The notes below the pieces were generated by a model. The model made no database searches, was not told where the DNA came from, and worked only from the letters and a program-made list of their open reading frames with translations. From positions 1-40,437 of the forward strand of contig CAJTYH010000027.1 of the NCBI GenBank assembly GCA_910583675.1: a DNA stretch of 40,437 nucleotides, in the 5' to 3' direction. Below are positions 7,623 to 15,510 of this stretch, piece by piece (positions within the stretch are counted from its first letter, which is position 1; each line of letters opens with the position of its first letter). The position numbers were made by a program, and so were the translations under genes. The stretch is from an uncultured Muribaculaceae bacterium. Lineage in GTDB: Bacteria; Bacteroidota; Bacteroidia; Bacteroidales; Muribaculaceae.

Positions 7623-9071
7623 TTACTTCTTTTTGTTGAGTTGCTGACCTTTGGCGAAGCCTATCTGTGAACGCACGCACCGGAACCCGATATAGGAGCG
7701 CTGTTCGTTCTGGTATTCCCACATGCGTATATCGCTTCGCACATTGTGAGCCACGTCTTTCCATGATCCTCCGCGCACGATCTTGCGTTTCATGCGGTAG
7801 GGATCTTCGTCGGCAGCGTCGTAGCGGTATTGCGGATTAAGATCGCTTGTGAGTTTGCTTACCCCTTCGGTATAGGCTGTGGAAGTCCATTCACTGACGT
7901 TGCCCGCCATGTCGTAAAGTCCGAAGTCGTTGGGGGAGTAGGTTCCCACGCGTGAGGTTATGAGATGGCCGTCCTTCACATAGTTACCGTCATTGGGCTT
8001 GAAGTTGGCATAGAAGCATCCCTTGTCCTCGCTGATCGGTAGGTCTCCTTCCCATGGGAACATGTTGTCGTTTTCCCCGGCACGCGCCGCGAATTCCCAT
8101 TCGGCTTCGGTTGGGAGGCGGTAGGGTTCAACGTAGACGCCTTCCTTGCCGAGTGCGCGTTTGAGGAAGTTTGTTCGCCAGTTGCAGAATGCATTGGCCT
8201 GTTCCCAGCTTACTCCCACTACGGGATATTCGCTGTAGCCTCCGTGGCTGAAGTACATGCGCACGTAGGGTTCGTTGTAGGCGTTCTCGAAGTCGTTGAC
8301 CCACACGGTGGTGTCGGGATATACATTCACGATGTAGGTGTTGAGGAAATCGTAGTCTCCGGTAAGACCGCGTGATATGGTCTGACGGATTATCTCCCCC
8401 TCGTCGTTTATGAATGCGGTGTCCTTGGAAATGACGGGTATGTCAGTGGGTGTAGGCCGATCGGTGTTGTATTCCCTGCGTCGCGGATTGAGACGATTCT
8501 TGCGCTTTGCAGCCTCGGTATGGTTGAATGTCTCGTAGCGATAATTGAGCTGCTCGGGATCCAGTTCCCTGGCTCCTGTGATGGGGTTGGTGCGGTACAC
8601 GCTCTCTATGGCTCGCGCCTCGTCTTCTCCCGGGTTGCGCCAGGGGATGGGCTTGTTCCAGTTGAGATGCGGTTTCACGGGATTCCCTTCCCTGTCTTCC
8701 TCTATCTTGTATTCTTCGTTGCCACCGTAGGCCGGGTCGGCAAGACGCTCACGGATGATTGAGTCGCGCACCCAGAAAACGAATTGCTTGTATTTCGAGT
8801 TGGTGATTTCGGTTTCATCCATCCAGAAAGCGTCCACCGACATCCCTTTGGGATCGGCGGCGAGATTCCATGCGCTGTCAGCCTTCTGAGGGCCCATTTC
8901 CATGGATCCGCGGCTCACGAGCACCATTCCGTAGGGGGTCGGTTCCGCCCAGGCGGTTCCTCCCACTCCTGTCACCTCTCCTCCGCTGGATGTGCGTGCA
9001 CCGGCGGCGCATGATGCCACCAGTGCGCCGATTGCTACCGGCAAGAGATATAACGAAACATTCTTCTTCAT
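7623..9071 (-). CDS. gldK: Type IX secretion lipoprotein GldK/PorK
   Basis: GldK is the outer-membrane lipoprotein that forms the T9SS periplasmic ring with GldN. The signal sequence ends in a lipobox (LVASC, Cys21). The body has the formylglycine-generating-enzyme/sulfatase-modifying fold that typifies GldK: VSWEQANAFCNWR, YRLPTEAEWEFAARAG, NDFGLYDMAGNVSEWTS, and the closing RGGSW...YIGFRCV. In GldK the fold is structural and no FGE activity is expected. The 482-residue length agrees with the family. It begins 61 nt after porP and is followed closely by gldL. Confidence 0.95.
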   Translation of the reverse strand: MKKNVSLYLLPVAIGALVASCAAGARTSSGGEVTGVGGTAWAEPTPYGMVLVSRGSMEMGPQKADSAWNLAADPKGMSVDAFWMDETEITNSKYKQFVFWVRDSIIRERLADPAYGGNEEYKIEEDREGNPVKPHLNWNKPIPWRNPGEDEARAIESVYRTNPITGARELDPEQLNYRYETFNHTEAAKRKNRLNPRRREYNTDRPTPTDIPVISKDTAFINDEGEIIRQTISRGLTGDYDFLNTYIVNVYPDTTVWVNDFENAYNEPYVRMYFSHGGYSEYPVVGVSWEQANAFCNWRTNFLKRALGKEGVYVEPYRLPTEAEWEFAARAGENDNMFPWEGDLPISEDKGCFYANFKPNDGNYVKDGHLITSRVGTYSPNDFGLYDMAGNVSEWTSTAYTEGVSKLTSDLNPQYRYDAADEDPYRMKRKIVRGGSWKDVAHNVRSDIRMWEYQNEQRSYIGFRCVRSQIGFAKGQQLNKKK

Positions 9072-9132
9072 ATGGTGATTGTCCTCTTGTTATTCAGGTT
9101 CTTTTGTAGGTGTTGCCATCGAGGGAGCGTCG

Positions 9133-10188
9133 TCACATTATACGGATGCTCTTATGGCGGTGCCTGTTCTTGTCGGAGAGGTCGAGTTTCAGGCTGTAGC
9201 CGGCGAATATTTCGTGGCTTCCCGACGAGGCTTTGGCGATTGCCGAGGTGGGATAGTCGTAACTATAGCCGAGATAGAAATTCTTGAACTCAGCGGATAG
9301 CACAAGATACACAGCGTCGTTCCATCTGTAGCCGAGACCTGCGGTAAGGAACTTGTTGTACCTGCAACGGGCTGTGGCCTCCCATGTGGTGAATGTGAAA
9401 TCGGTTTTCACAAGCACGGACGGCATCACTTCAAATAACGTGTTTTTTATTGGAATATTGCTCCCGGCCATGAAATATAACGTGCGTCCCATCTGGAACT
9501 CGTAGTTTTTTTCGTTTCCGTTCTCACCGCTTTCCGCATTCATCTTCATTGAGGGGGAGTTGAGGTGTGTTCCCGAAATTCCTGCCCAGAACCATTTGTG
9601 GGTGTACAGGATGCCGGCTCCCACGTCGAAGGCATTTCCGCGTATGTCCTGCTTGGGAATGGCGTTGTCGTCAGGCTGATGGTAGTCGTCGCCGTCGGGG
9701 ATGTAGACCTCTGTGCCCTTGAATGCCTGATCAATGAATCCGATCTGTGCGCCTATCGACAGGGTGCCCTTGAAAAGTTTAATCTTGTATGCGATCTGTG
9801 CGCCAAGGGTGAGATTGCTGAAAAGACCAAGGCTTTCCTGTTGCATTACGAGGCCGACCCCGAAACGTTTTCCGAGGAACTTGAACGGCATGTCTGCGGT
9901 GACAAGAAATGTCTGTGGCGCTTTTTTTATGCCCACCCATTGCAGGCGGGCGCCTCCGCGTATCTTCAGCAGGTCGGTGGTGCCGATGGCACCGGCATTG
10001 TAGTAGTTCCTGATCTCATAATATTGGGAGAACTGTGCGTCGGATTGGGCATTGGCCTTGAGGCCTGCAAGCAATAACAGGATAAAGCCCATTGTCCGGA
10101 GCAGTGCGCCGGCGGAATGGATGTTGGAGATGTTGTTATGGCGGGTATGCACGGTGTATTTATTGGTTTGATGGTTGCGGGGTGTCAC
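9133..10188 (-). CDS. porP: PorP/SprF-family type IX secretion outer-membrane protein
   Basis: This is a PorP/SprF-type beta-barrel, an outer-membrane T9SS component that links cell-surface partners to the PorK/N ring. The mature part begins QSDAQFSQYYEIRNYYNAG, the usual PorP/SprF N-terminus, and contains the repeated amphipathic strands of the family (GVGLVMQQESLGLFS, FDVGAGILYT, YFMAGSNIPI, TAGLGYRWNDAVYLV). The start is unclear. A GTG at 10188 overlaps the porT stop by 4 nt (GTGA), suggesting translational coupling, while the first ATG is at 10092 (MGFILLLLAGLKANAQ), which would give a signal peptide without a basic n-region. I list the GTG version for coupling and a more complete signal region. 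It is second in the T9SS operon. Confidence 0.88.
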   Translation of the reverse strand: MTPRNHQTNKYTVHTRHNNISNIHSAGALLRTMGFILLLLAGLKANAQSDAQFSQYYEIRNYYNAGAIGTTDLLKIRGGARLQWVGIKKAPQTFLVTADMPFKFLGKRFGVGLVMQQESLGLFSNLTLGAQIAYKIKLFKGTLSIGAQIGFIDQAFKGTEVYIPDGDDYHQPDDNAIPKQDIRGNAFDVGAGILYTHKWFWAGISGTHLNSPSMKMNAESGENGNEKNYEFQMGRTLYFMAGSNIPIKNTLFEVMPSVLVKTDFTFTTWEATARCRYNKFLTAGLGYRWNDAVYLVLSAEFKNFYLGYSYDYPTSAIAKASSGSHEIFAGYSLKLDLSDKNRHRHKSIRIM

Positions 10189-10922
10189 TCGAAGTAGAAA
10201 GTGAGCACTACCATATTGCTTGTCGCCTTTTTAAGGGAGTTTGACACTCCCAGGCGCAACGGGTCGTCTACGAGATCCGGGCGGTCATGCTGTATGGCAT
10301 CGGTAAGTCCGAAACAGAATTTCAGTTCCGGAATTAACTTGAAATAGGGGAGATAGAAGTCACATCCGAATCCGACGGATACGAAAAAGTCCGATGTATT
10401 GGTACGCAGGAAATCGGCTCTTTTCTTCATCACGTCGAAAGCAGGCATTACACCGGCCACCATGTAGGGGCGTATGTTGCGCATGCGCTGCGAAGAGAAC
10501 TTGAGGTCTATCGGGGCTACCAGATATGCCGATTTTATGTCTTGTTTCTGCTCTTCCCCGCTGGTGGTGTCCTTGAACCGCACGAGACGGTTCCCGAAGT
10601 ATATTCCGGGGGTCACCCGCACGCTGAAGTAGTCGTTGAGACGAAGGTTGAAAAGTCCGTTGACGCAGAATCCGGGTGAGAATGAGGGCTGTTCCATGAA
10701 CCATGTGTTCCCATCCTCCGTGACGAATCCATTATGATGGAAATTGAAGTCAAAGGTGTTGATGCCGACCGAGAATCCCAGATGCCAGCGTCGCATGTCG
10801 CTATATGGGCGATTTACAATCTTGTCGTTCAGCTTGGCGGCATACGACGTTGGGGCGGTGACGAACAATGCCACCGCAGCCAGGAGTGCCGCGCATATAT
10901 GTCTTGGTGATATGTATCTCAT
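10185..10922 (-). CDS. porT: Type IX secretion outer-membrane protein PorT
   Basis: PorT is a small outer-membrane beta-barrel required for T9SS export in Porphyromonas and relatives. The 245-residue product has a signal peptide ending near TSYA and then alternating amphipathic strands; MRRWHLGFSVGINTFDFNF is typical of PorT, and it ends in the strand MVVLTFYFE with a terminal aromatic-charged pair. Length agrees with PorT. It is the first gene of the operon and overlaps the porP GTG by 4 nt. No TAnnTTTG element was found upstream in 10923-11157, so the operon may use another sigma factor or a promoter I cannot recognise. Confidence 0.88.
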   Translation of the reverse strand: MRYISPRHICAALLAAVALFVTAPTSYAAKLNDKIVNRPYSDMRRWHLGFSVGINTFDFNFHHNGFVTEDGNTWFMEQPSFSPGFCVNGLFNLRLNDYFSVRVTPGIYFGNRLVRFKDTTSGEEQKQDIKSAYLVAPIDLKFSSQRMRNIRPYMVAGVMPAFDVMKKRADFLRTNTSDFFVSVGFGCDFYLPYFKLIPELKFCFGLTDAIQHDRPDLVDDPLRLGVSNSLKKATSNMVVLTFYFE

Positions 10923-11157
10923 CGACTGTGTCCGGACGAAATTTTGACGATATAATTTTAACGTATCTTATGCTGATTTATTGCCTGTGTCGTGAGTCAG
11001 GGTGACTGAAGGCTGTGGAGTCATAGGAAGGGGTATGTGTGTTAAAATGTGTTAACAACAGTGCATTGGGCGGTTGTGGTTTGTTAATCAATAGTAATGC
11101 GGGTTAATGTTGTAGTTCGTTTGACCAAGCAAAGTAGATTTCAAGAATTCAACTTTT

Positions 11158-11625
11158 ATGAATATGAAGGGAATAGAAACAGGGGATAGGGATCCTGCAG
11201 TTGTGCGCAGGGATCGTGACTTGCGGGCTAAAATGTTCGGACGTATCGTGGCGCTTGCCATAATTATGGTAGGCGCATTGGCTGTGGCGGTAGGCTTGAG
11301 TGCATGCCGGTTGGATGATGACGACGATCCGGATTCCGACTGGTATCTGAGTGGTGTATGGGCTGATACGGAATATCCCGACGAGGCGATGGTGTTTTAT
11401 GGTGACGGAACGGGTTATTGGCAATCAGACTCCACGGGAGATTACCTTGATTTTGATTATTATTGTTACGGGGACAATATCTTTTTCACCTTTTATCCCG
11501 CCGGTGCACCGGCCTACAATCTGAATTGTCATATTTATATGTACGGCGGCAGAAGCATGTCGATCACATGGCCCCCATCATCCATGTTCGGTGCTGTCAC
11601 CATTGACTATTACAGGGTCGGATAA
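11158..11625 (+). CDS. Small acidic lipoprotein, function unknown
   Basis: The frame holds up to 155 residues. A hydrophobic segment (FGRIVALAIIMVGALAVAVGLSAC) ends in a lipobox-like LSAC and is followed by an Asp-rich linker DDDDDPDSDWYLSG, as is common in Bacteroidales lipoproteins. The remainder is Tyr/Asp/Gly-rich and looks like a small beta protein (VFYGDGTGYWQSDSTGDYLDFD). Possible starts are 11158, 11164 or 11233; the last (MFGRIV) gives a conventional signal peptide, while the longer form adds a charged 25-residue N-terminus. No family was recognised. The next gene has its own promoter and the hairpin at 11675-11714 probably terminates this transcript. Confidence 0.65.
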   Translation: MNMKGIETGDRDPAVVRRDRDLRAKMFGRIVALAIIMVGALAVAVGLSACRLDDDDDPDSDWYLSGVWADTEYPDEAMVFYGDGTGYWQSDSTGDYLDFDYYCYGDNIFFTFYPAGAPAYNLNCHIYMYGGRSMSITWPPSSMFGAVTIDYYRVG

Positions 11626-11645
11626 TGCATGCGGCTGACGGATAG

Positions 11646-11676
11646 TTGTCCATGTCGGCCGCATTTCGTAACTTTG
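11646..11676 (+). promoter_or_regulatory. Promoter of the queuosine-precursor transporter
   Basis: TTG (11646-11648), a 20-nt spacer and TAACTTTG (11669-11676) match the Bacteroidota consensus. The predicted RNA start near 11682 leaves a leader of about 90 nt containing the riboswitch candidate. Confidence 0.75.
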
Positions 11677-11721
11677 CACATGGAAACCGGATGGAAGTCC
11701 GGTGGCCATGTGCATTTTTTT
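11675..11721 (+). terminator. Terminator-like hairpin overlapping the transporter promoter
   Basis: Arms TGCACATGG (11675-11683) and CCATGTGCA (11706-11714) enclose an inner CCGGA/TCCGG pairing (11687-11691, 11698-11702), followed by seven T. It probably ends the lipoprotein transcript. Its left arm overlaps the -7 element of the next promoter, so the new transcript would contain only the inner part. Confidence 0.7.
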
Positions 11722-11738
11722 GTACTGCAGATAAGTCT

Positions 11739-11767
11739 CGAGTGCTTGCTACCTCGTAAAAAACAAG
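11739..11767 (+). promoter_or_regulatory. preQ1-I riboswitch candidate
   Basis: An H-type pseudoknot can be drawn that fits the preQ1 class I aptamer. P1 pairs CGAG (11739-11742) with CUCG (11753-11756). The loop UGCUUGCUAC (11743-11752) resembles the Bacillus aptamer loop at 8 of its first 10 positions, including the ligand-pairing C within CUAC. The tail is UAAAAAACAAG (11757-11767). P2 pairs loop CUUG (11745-11748) with tail CAAG (11764-11767). The tail ends 4 nt before the transporter ATG, which suits control of translation start. P1 is one pair shorter than the classic aptamer. The gene downstream is a queuosine-precursor transporter, a known target class. Confidence 0.8.
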
Positions 11768-11771
11768 AATT

Positions 11772-12512
11772 ATGAAAAAGGATAATGATTTGGCATGTCC
11801 GGACGCAGTCAGCTCCGGCTCTTCCCCCCTTACGGTTATTTTCATGTTGCTGTCAGTGCTTTTTGTTGTATGCCTGATAGTTTCCAATCTGATAGAGATC
11901 AAAACCGTTAATCTCGGATGGTTCACTATCACGGCCGGCGTGATAGTGTTTCCGGTATCATATATAATAAATGACTGCGTGGTGGAGGTGTATGGCTTCC
12001 GCAAGGCGCGCCTTATGATCTGGACGGGATTTGCCATGAGTTTGCTCGTGGCTCTTTTCCTCCAGTTGGCCATTGCTTTGCCCGGTGGGGCGCAATGGGA
12101 GGGTCAGTCGGCCATGGAGGCCGTCTACGGCAGTGTTCCCCGCATCATGGTGGCGAGTTTTGCAGCCTTCATATGCGGGTCGATGGTCAATGCCTATGTG
12201 ATGAGCCGCATGAAGGCCTCGGCCGGTAAGTCGATGCATACCCGCCGTAGTTTTTCTATCCGTGCGGTAGTTTCAACCCTATGGGGGGAAGGTGTGGATT
12301 CGCTGGTGTTCTTCCCTATAGCGTTCGGTGGCACGCTTCCCTGGAGCACCGTACTTTCGTTGATATTGAGCCAGGCATTGCTAAAGACGTTGTATGAGAT
12401 GATGGTTCTGCCTCTTACCATCGTGATAGTCCGAAAATTGAAAAATGCGGAACAGCTTGACACCGTCGACTGCAATATAAGCTATAAATGGTGGAGGCTT
12501 GCGGACATGTGA
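11772..12512 (+). CDS. yhhQ: Queuosine precursor transporter (YhhQ/QPTR family)
   Basis: The 246-residue integral membrane protein belongs to the COG1738 vitamin-uptake/queuosine-precursor transporter family. Family members import queuine, preQ0 or preQ1 for tRNA queuosine modification. About six membrane helices are visible, including FMLLSVLFVVCLIVSNLIEIK, GVIVFPVSYIINDCVVEVYGFRKAR with the family's acidic residues, and RAVVSTLWGEGVDSLVFFPIAFGG. The E-V-YG-KAR and GEG-DS-F--IAF patterns are diagnostic. The start at 11772 immediately follows the riboswitch tail. It probably forms a single-gene transcript. Confidence 0.92.
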   Translation: MKKDNDLACPDAVSSGSSPLTVIFMLLSVLFVVCLIVSNLIEIKTVNLGWFTITAGVIVFPVSYIINDCVVEVYGFRKARLMIWTGFAMSLLVALFLQLAIALPGGAQWEGQSAMEAVYGSVPRIMVASFAAFICGSMVNAYVMSRMKASAGKSMHTRRSFSIRAVVSTLWGEGVDSLVFFPIAFGGTLPWSTVLSLILSQALLKTLYEMMVLPLTIVIVRKLKNAEQLDTVDCNISYKWWRLADM

Positions 12513-12732
12513 TGTGTCCGATGAGTTATGCCGGAAAGGGGGAGCTTCTGCATAATGGGTTTATTTCAAAAAAATTAGCGATTTTTCATGTGAAATAGCG
12601 CACGAATGAAAAAAAAGTGCGATATTTGCACTTGCAAAATCGGCATGAGATTGTTTATAGCTTCTATTAGCTTAATAATCGGCTGTTTAAGTCTATTCTA
12701 AATATAACATACATTAATCATAACTGACAACT

Positions 12733-13005
12733 ATGACTAAAGCAGAAATCGTAAACGAGATTTCAAAGACAACCGGCATTGAAAGAGCGGCAGTTTTGGA
12801 AACCATTGAGAAGTTCATGGAAGTGGTAAAAGACTCCCTTTCTCATGGAGAGGCTGTGTATCTTCGTGGTTTCGGCAGCTTCATCATCAAGACACGTTCG
12901 CAGAAGACTGCACGCAACATCTCCAAGAATACCACCATCATAATCCCCGAGCACAAGATCCCGGCATTCAAGCCTGCCAAGGTGTTCATGGACGATGTGA
13001 AGTAA
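12733..13005 (+). CDS. HU/IHF-family DNA-binding protein
   Basis: The 90-residue protein has the complete HU fold: helical dimerisation part MTKAEIVNEISKTTGIERAAVLETIEKFMEV, the FGSF turn in LRGFGSFIIKTR, and the DNA-binding arm with NTTIIIPEHKIPAFKPAK. The IPAFKP motif includes the Pro that intercalates into DNA. It acts as a nucleoid protein; whether it is an HU or IHF-like paralog cannot be told here. The 220-nt stretch upstream contains only an AT-rich run and a weak hairpin (AAGTGC/GCACTT, 12615-12633). Confidence 0.95.
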   Translation: MTKAEIVNEISKTTGIERAAVLETIEKFMEVVKDSLSHGEAVYLRGFGSFIIKTRSQKTARNISKNTTIIIPEHKIPAFKPAKVFMDDVK

Positions 13006-13071
13006 TATCATAAGGCGGCAACAGTCCCGTTTTGATATTTCCAGTAGTATAACTTTTAATTATTCATCGAT

Positions 13072-13161
13072 ATGCCAAGCGGAAAGAAAAGAAAAGGCCA
13101 CAAGATGGCTACCCATAAGCGTAAAAAACGTCTTCGCAAGAATCGCCACAAGAAGAAATAA
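13072..13161 (+). CDS. Tiny basic COX24/AURKAIP1-like ribosome-associated protein
   Basis: This 29-residue gene is very Lys/Arg-rich (MPSGKKRKGHK, then MATHKRKKRLRKNRHKKK). The K-KRR-RKNRHK pattern matches the AURKAIP1/COX24 C-terminal domain (Pfam PF08213), related to mitochondrial small-subunit protein mS38 and actinobacterial bS22. Bacteroidota genomes encode almost identical peptides of this size, often near HU and RNase G/E genes (from memory). It probably binds the small ribosomal subunit. It begins 66 nt after the HU stop. Confidence 0.85.
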   Translation: MPSGKKRKGHKMATHKRKKRLRKNRHKKK

Positions 13162-13476
13162 GAAGCTCTGAGGCATTTGCCGGTAATGCGGCTTGCTGCC
13201 GGCGGCCGGACATTTTGGCTCAGGCTATTTAAGGGTTCGTCGAAAAATTCAGACAAACTCTAACGATACGGAACAAACTTTCATGTGGCCGATTATCCCG
13301 AAAGGACAGTTGACGGTCGCATCAAAGTTTGTTTCTGTATATTTTACCTGCCCCCGTTATGTCGGTGATGGCAGGTGCAGTCCCCAGACAGTGTATTCCC
13401 GGTAGCCAATATTCATGGATCAAAGCCGGGTTTACATGCCCTTGCAATTTATTTTACATATTCATAAATCCATTTA
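13162..13476 (+). promoter_or_regulatory. Structured leader upstream of RNase E/G
   Basis: No gene is seen in this 315-nt stretch. It holds a 10-bp perfect inverted repeat, AACAAACTTT (13272-13281) with AAAGTTTGTT (13324-13333), and a second hairpin ACCTGCC (13346-13352) with GGCAGGT (13370-13376). RNase E of E. coli autoregulates through its 5' leader; a similar arrangement here is inference. Confidence 0.4.
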
Positions 13477-15117
13477 ATGAAAAGCGAACTCATCGTCGAT
13501 GTGCAACCCAAGGAGGTCTCGATAGCCCTTCTTGAGGACGGGCGGCTCGTCTCCCTCCAGAAGGAGAGCCGCAACATTGCCTACGCCGTCGGTGACATTT
13601 ACGTGGCCAAGGTGAAAAAACTTATGCCCGGCCTGAATGCCGCCTTCGTGAACGTAGGGTACGAAAAAGACGCGTTTCTTCATTACCTGGATCTTGGTCC
13701 TCGTTTTTCCACATATTCAGAGTTTCTTAAGGAGGTTTTCCCTTCAGACGACAATGCCAAAAAAGCACCAAAGTCGCTTCCGGATCTGTCCCGGATGAAA
13801 CTTCTGCCCGATATAGACAAGCACGGTACGATATCCGACCGTTTGACCGTCGGTCAGGAGCTTATGGTGCAGATTGTCAAGGAACCCATCTCGTCAAAAG
13901 GCCCAAGGCTCACCACGGAGGTATCGTTTACCGGGAGGTATATGGTGCTTATCCCTTTCAGTGACAAGATATCCATCTCGCAAAAAATCAAGACAACCGG
14001 TGAGAAATTGCGCCTTCGGCGATTGATAGAGAGCATAAAACCCAAAAACTTCGGTGTCATAATACGTACTTCCGCAGAGGGCAAATCTGTAGCGGAGCTG
14101 TTGCATGAGATGCAGACCTTGAAAAAATGCTGGGAAGATACCGTGGCCAAAGCTCGCACGGCACCGATCCCCTCATTGATTTTCGAGGAGGAAAGCCGCA
14201 TCGTAGGTGTGCTTCGCGACGTATTTTCCCCTTCATTCGAGAATATACATGTGAATGATCCGGAGATAATGTCGCAGATAAAGAAATATGTCAGCATCAT
14301 AGCTCCCGAAAAGGCAGACATAGTCAAGTTGTATGACAAACCGGAACCTATCTTCGACAGTTTCAGCATCACCAGACAGATAAAGTCGTCGTTTGGAAAA
14401 ACCGTATCGTTCAAGTCGGGTGCCTATATCATAATAGAGCATACTGAAGCATTGCATGTAATAGATGTAAATTCCGGCAACAGGGCAAAGGCCGGTACGG
14501 ATCAGGAGAGCAATGCGCTTGATGTAAACATACGTGCGGCAGATGAAATCGCGCGTCAGTTGCGATTGAGAGACATGGGTGGTATCATTGTCGTAGACTT
14601 TATTGACATGAACAAGGTGGAGCACCGTCAGGCGCTTTACGACCACATGCGTGAGATAATGGCGAATGACCGTGCACGGCATAACATATTGCCGCTTAGT
14701 AAATTCGGTCTGATGCAGATCACCCGTCAGCGTGTACGTCCCGCCCTTGACATCGTCACTACCGAGGCGTGTCCCTCCTGCAACGGAAAGGGGGAGGTAA
14801 AGCCCTCATTGCTGTTTACCGATACCCTCAAGGAAAAACTTGCCTATCTAGTAAATGATCTGAAAGAGAAAGATTTTATAATGTATGTACATCCATTTGT
14901 GGATGCATATATAAAGAAAGGCATCATATCCCAATACCGCCGCTGGCGCATGGATCTCGGTGCAAAGTTCAAGATCATGCCCGATGAATCGCTGGCCTAT
15001 CTGCAATACAAGGTGCTTGACAAGAAACGCAATGAGATAGACTTGAAGGAAGAGAAGGACCTTGACAAGTCATCCACAACCAAGACAAAAACAAAGACCA
15101 AGACCCGGGCGTCGTAA
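13477..15117 (+). CDS. rng: Ribonuclease E/G
   Basis: This endoribonuclease family handles rRNA maturation and mRNA turnover. The 546-residue product begins with the S1 RNA-binding domain (VGDIYVAKVKKLMPGLNAAFVNVGYEKDAFLH). A central 5'-sensor/RNase-H-like part follows, and then the catalytic region. The metal-ligand aspartates are visible as D330 in VIDVNSG and D374 in IVVDFIDM. The Zn-link motif CPSC spans residues 432-435 and suggests dimer-of-dimers assembly. The C-terminus ends in a short acidic then Lys/Thr-rich tail (TKTKTKTKTRAS), without the long degradosome scaffold of E. coli RNase E, so it resembles RNase G in size. ATG 13477 directly starts the conserved MKSELIVDVQPKEV. Confidence 0.94.
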   Translation: MKSELIVDVQPKEVSIALLEDGRLVSLQKESRNIAYAVGDIYVAKVKKLMPGLNAAFVNVGYEKDAFLHYLDLGPRFSTYSEFLKEVFPSDDNAKKAPKSLPDLSRMKLLPDIDKHGTISDRLTVGQELMVQIVKEPISSKGPRLTTEVSFTGRYMVLIPFSDKISISQKIKTTGEKLRLRRLIESIKPKNFGVIIRTSAEGKSVAELLHEMQTLKKCWEDTVAKARTAPIPSLIFEEESRIVGVLRDVFSPSFENIHVNDPEIMSQIKKYVSIIAPEKADIVKLYDKPEPIFDSFSITRQIKSSFGKTVSFKSGAYIIIEHTEALHVIDVNSGNRAKAGTDQESNALDVNIRAADEIARQLRLRDMGGIIVVDFIDMNKVEHRQALYDHMREIMANDRARHNILPLSKFGLMQITRQRVRPALDIVTTEACPSCNGKGEVKPSLLFTDTLKEKLAYLVNDLKEKDFIMYVHPFVDAYIKKGIISQYRRWRMDLGAKFKIMPDESLAYLQYKVLDKKRNEIDLKEEKDLDKSSTTKTKTKTKTRAS

Positions 15118-15203
15118 GATCGCGCCTAACCAAACTCCGGTCATTGCCGATTCGATATTGATTTGAAACGAGGCCGCGAGTTGTATAAAAGAATAGTTTT
15201 ATG

Positions 15204-15234
15204 GCGATGTGTCAATTCTGGCACATCGCTTTTT
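15204..15234 (+). terminator. Intrinsic terminator of rng
   Basis: GCGATGTG (15204-15211) pairs with CACATCGC (15222-15229) and is followed by TTTTT, about 90 nt after the rng stop. Confidence 0.85.
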
Positions 15235-15249
15235 GGTATCCGGATGGTG

Positions 15250-15302
15250 AGGGGTGTTGTCATAATGGCTTCTACCATCTGAGCCATTATGACAACACCC
15301 CT
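15250..15302. terminator. Long perfect hairpin between rng and fecR
   Basis: A 21-bp perfect inverted repeat (15250-15270 with 15282-15302) with an 11-nt loop is followed by TTATTTTAA. It stands 15 nt beyond the rng terminator and may be a second terminator insulating the PUL. The rest of 15303-15510 shows only an imperfect TAAGTACT/AGTACCTTA inverted repeat near 15333-15366 and no TAnnTTTG element. Confidence 0.65.
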
Positions 15303-15510
15303 TTATTTTAACGGGAATTAACAAGGATATACTAAGTACTATCTCCGTATAAACAGAGTACCTTATAGCAAGTGGGATGTAAGTGGGTAACTATGCGTCC
15401 GACTGGAATAATATTCAAACTATACAGAGGCTTATAATCCTATGTAATGAAACTGAATTGAAAACTTCCTTGCCTTAGTGGATTGTCCATTTGGGAGGAT
15501 AGGAACAGAA

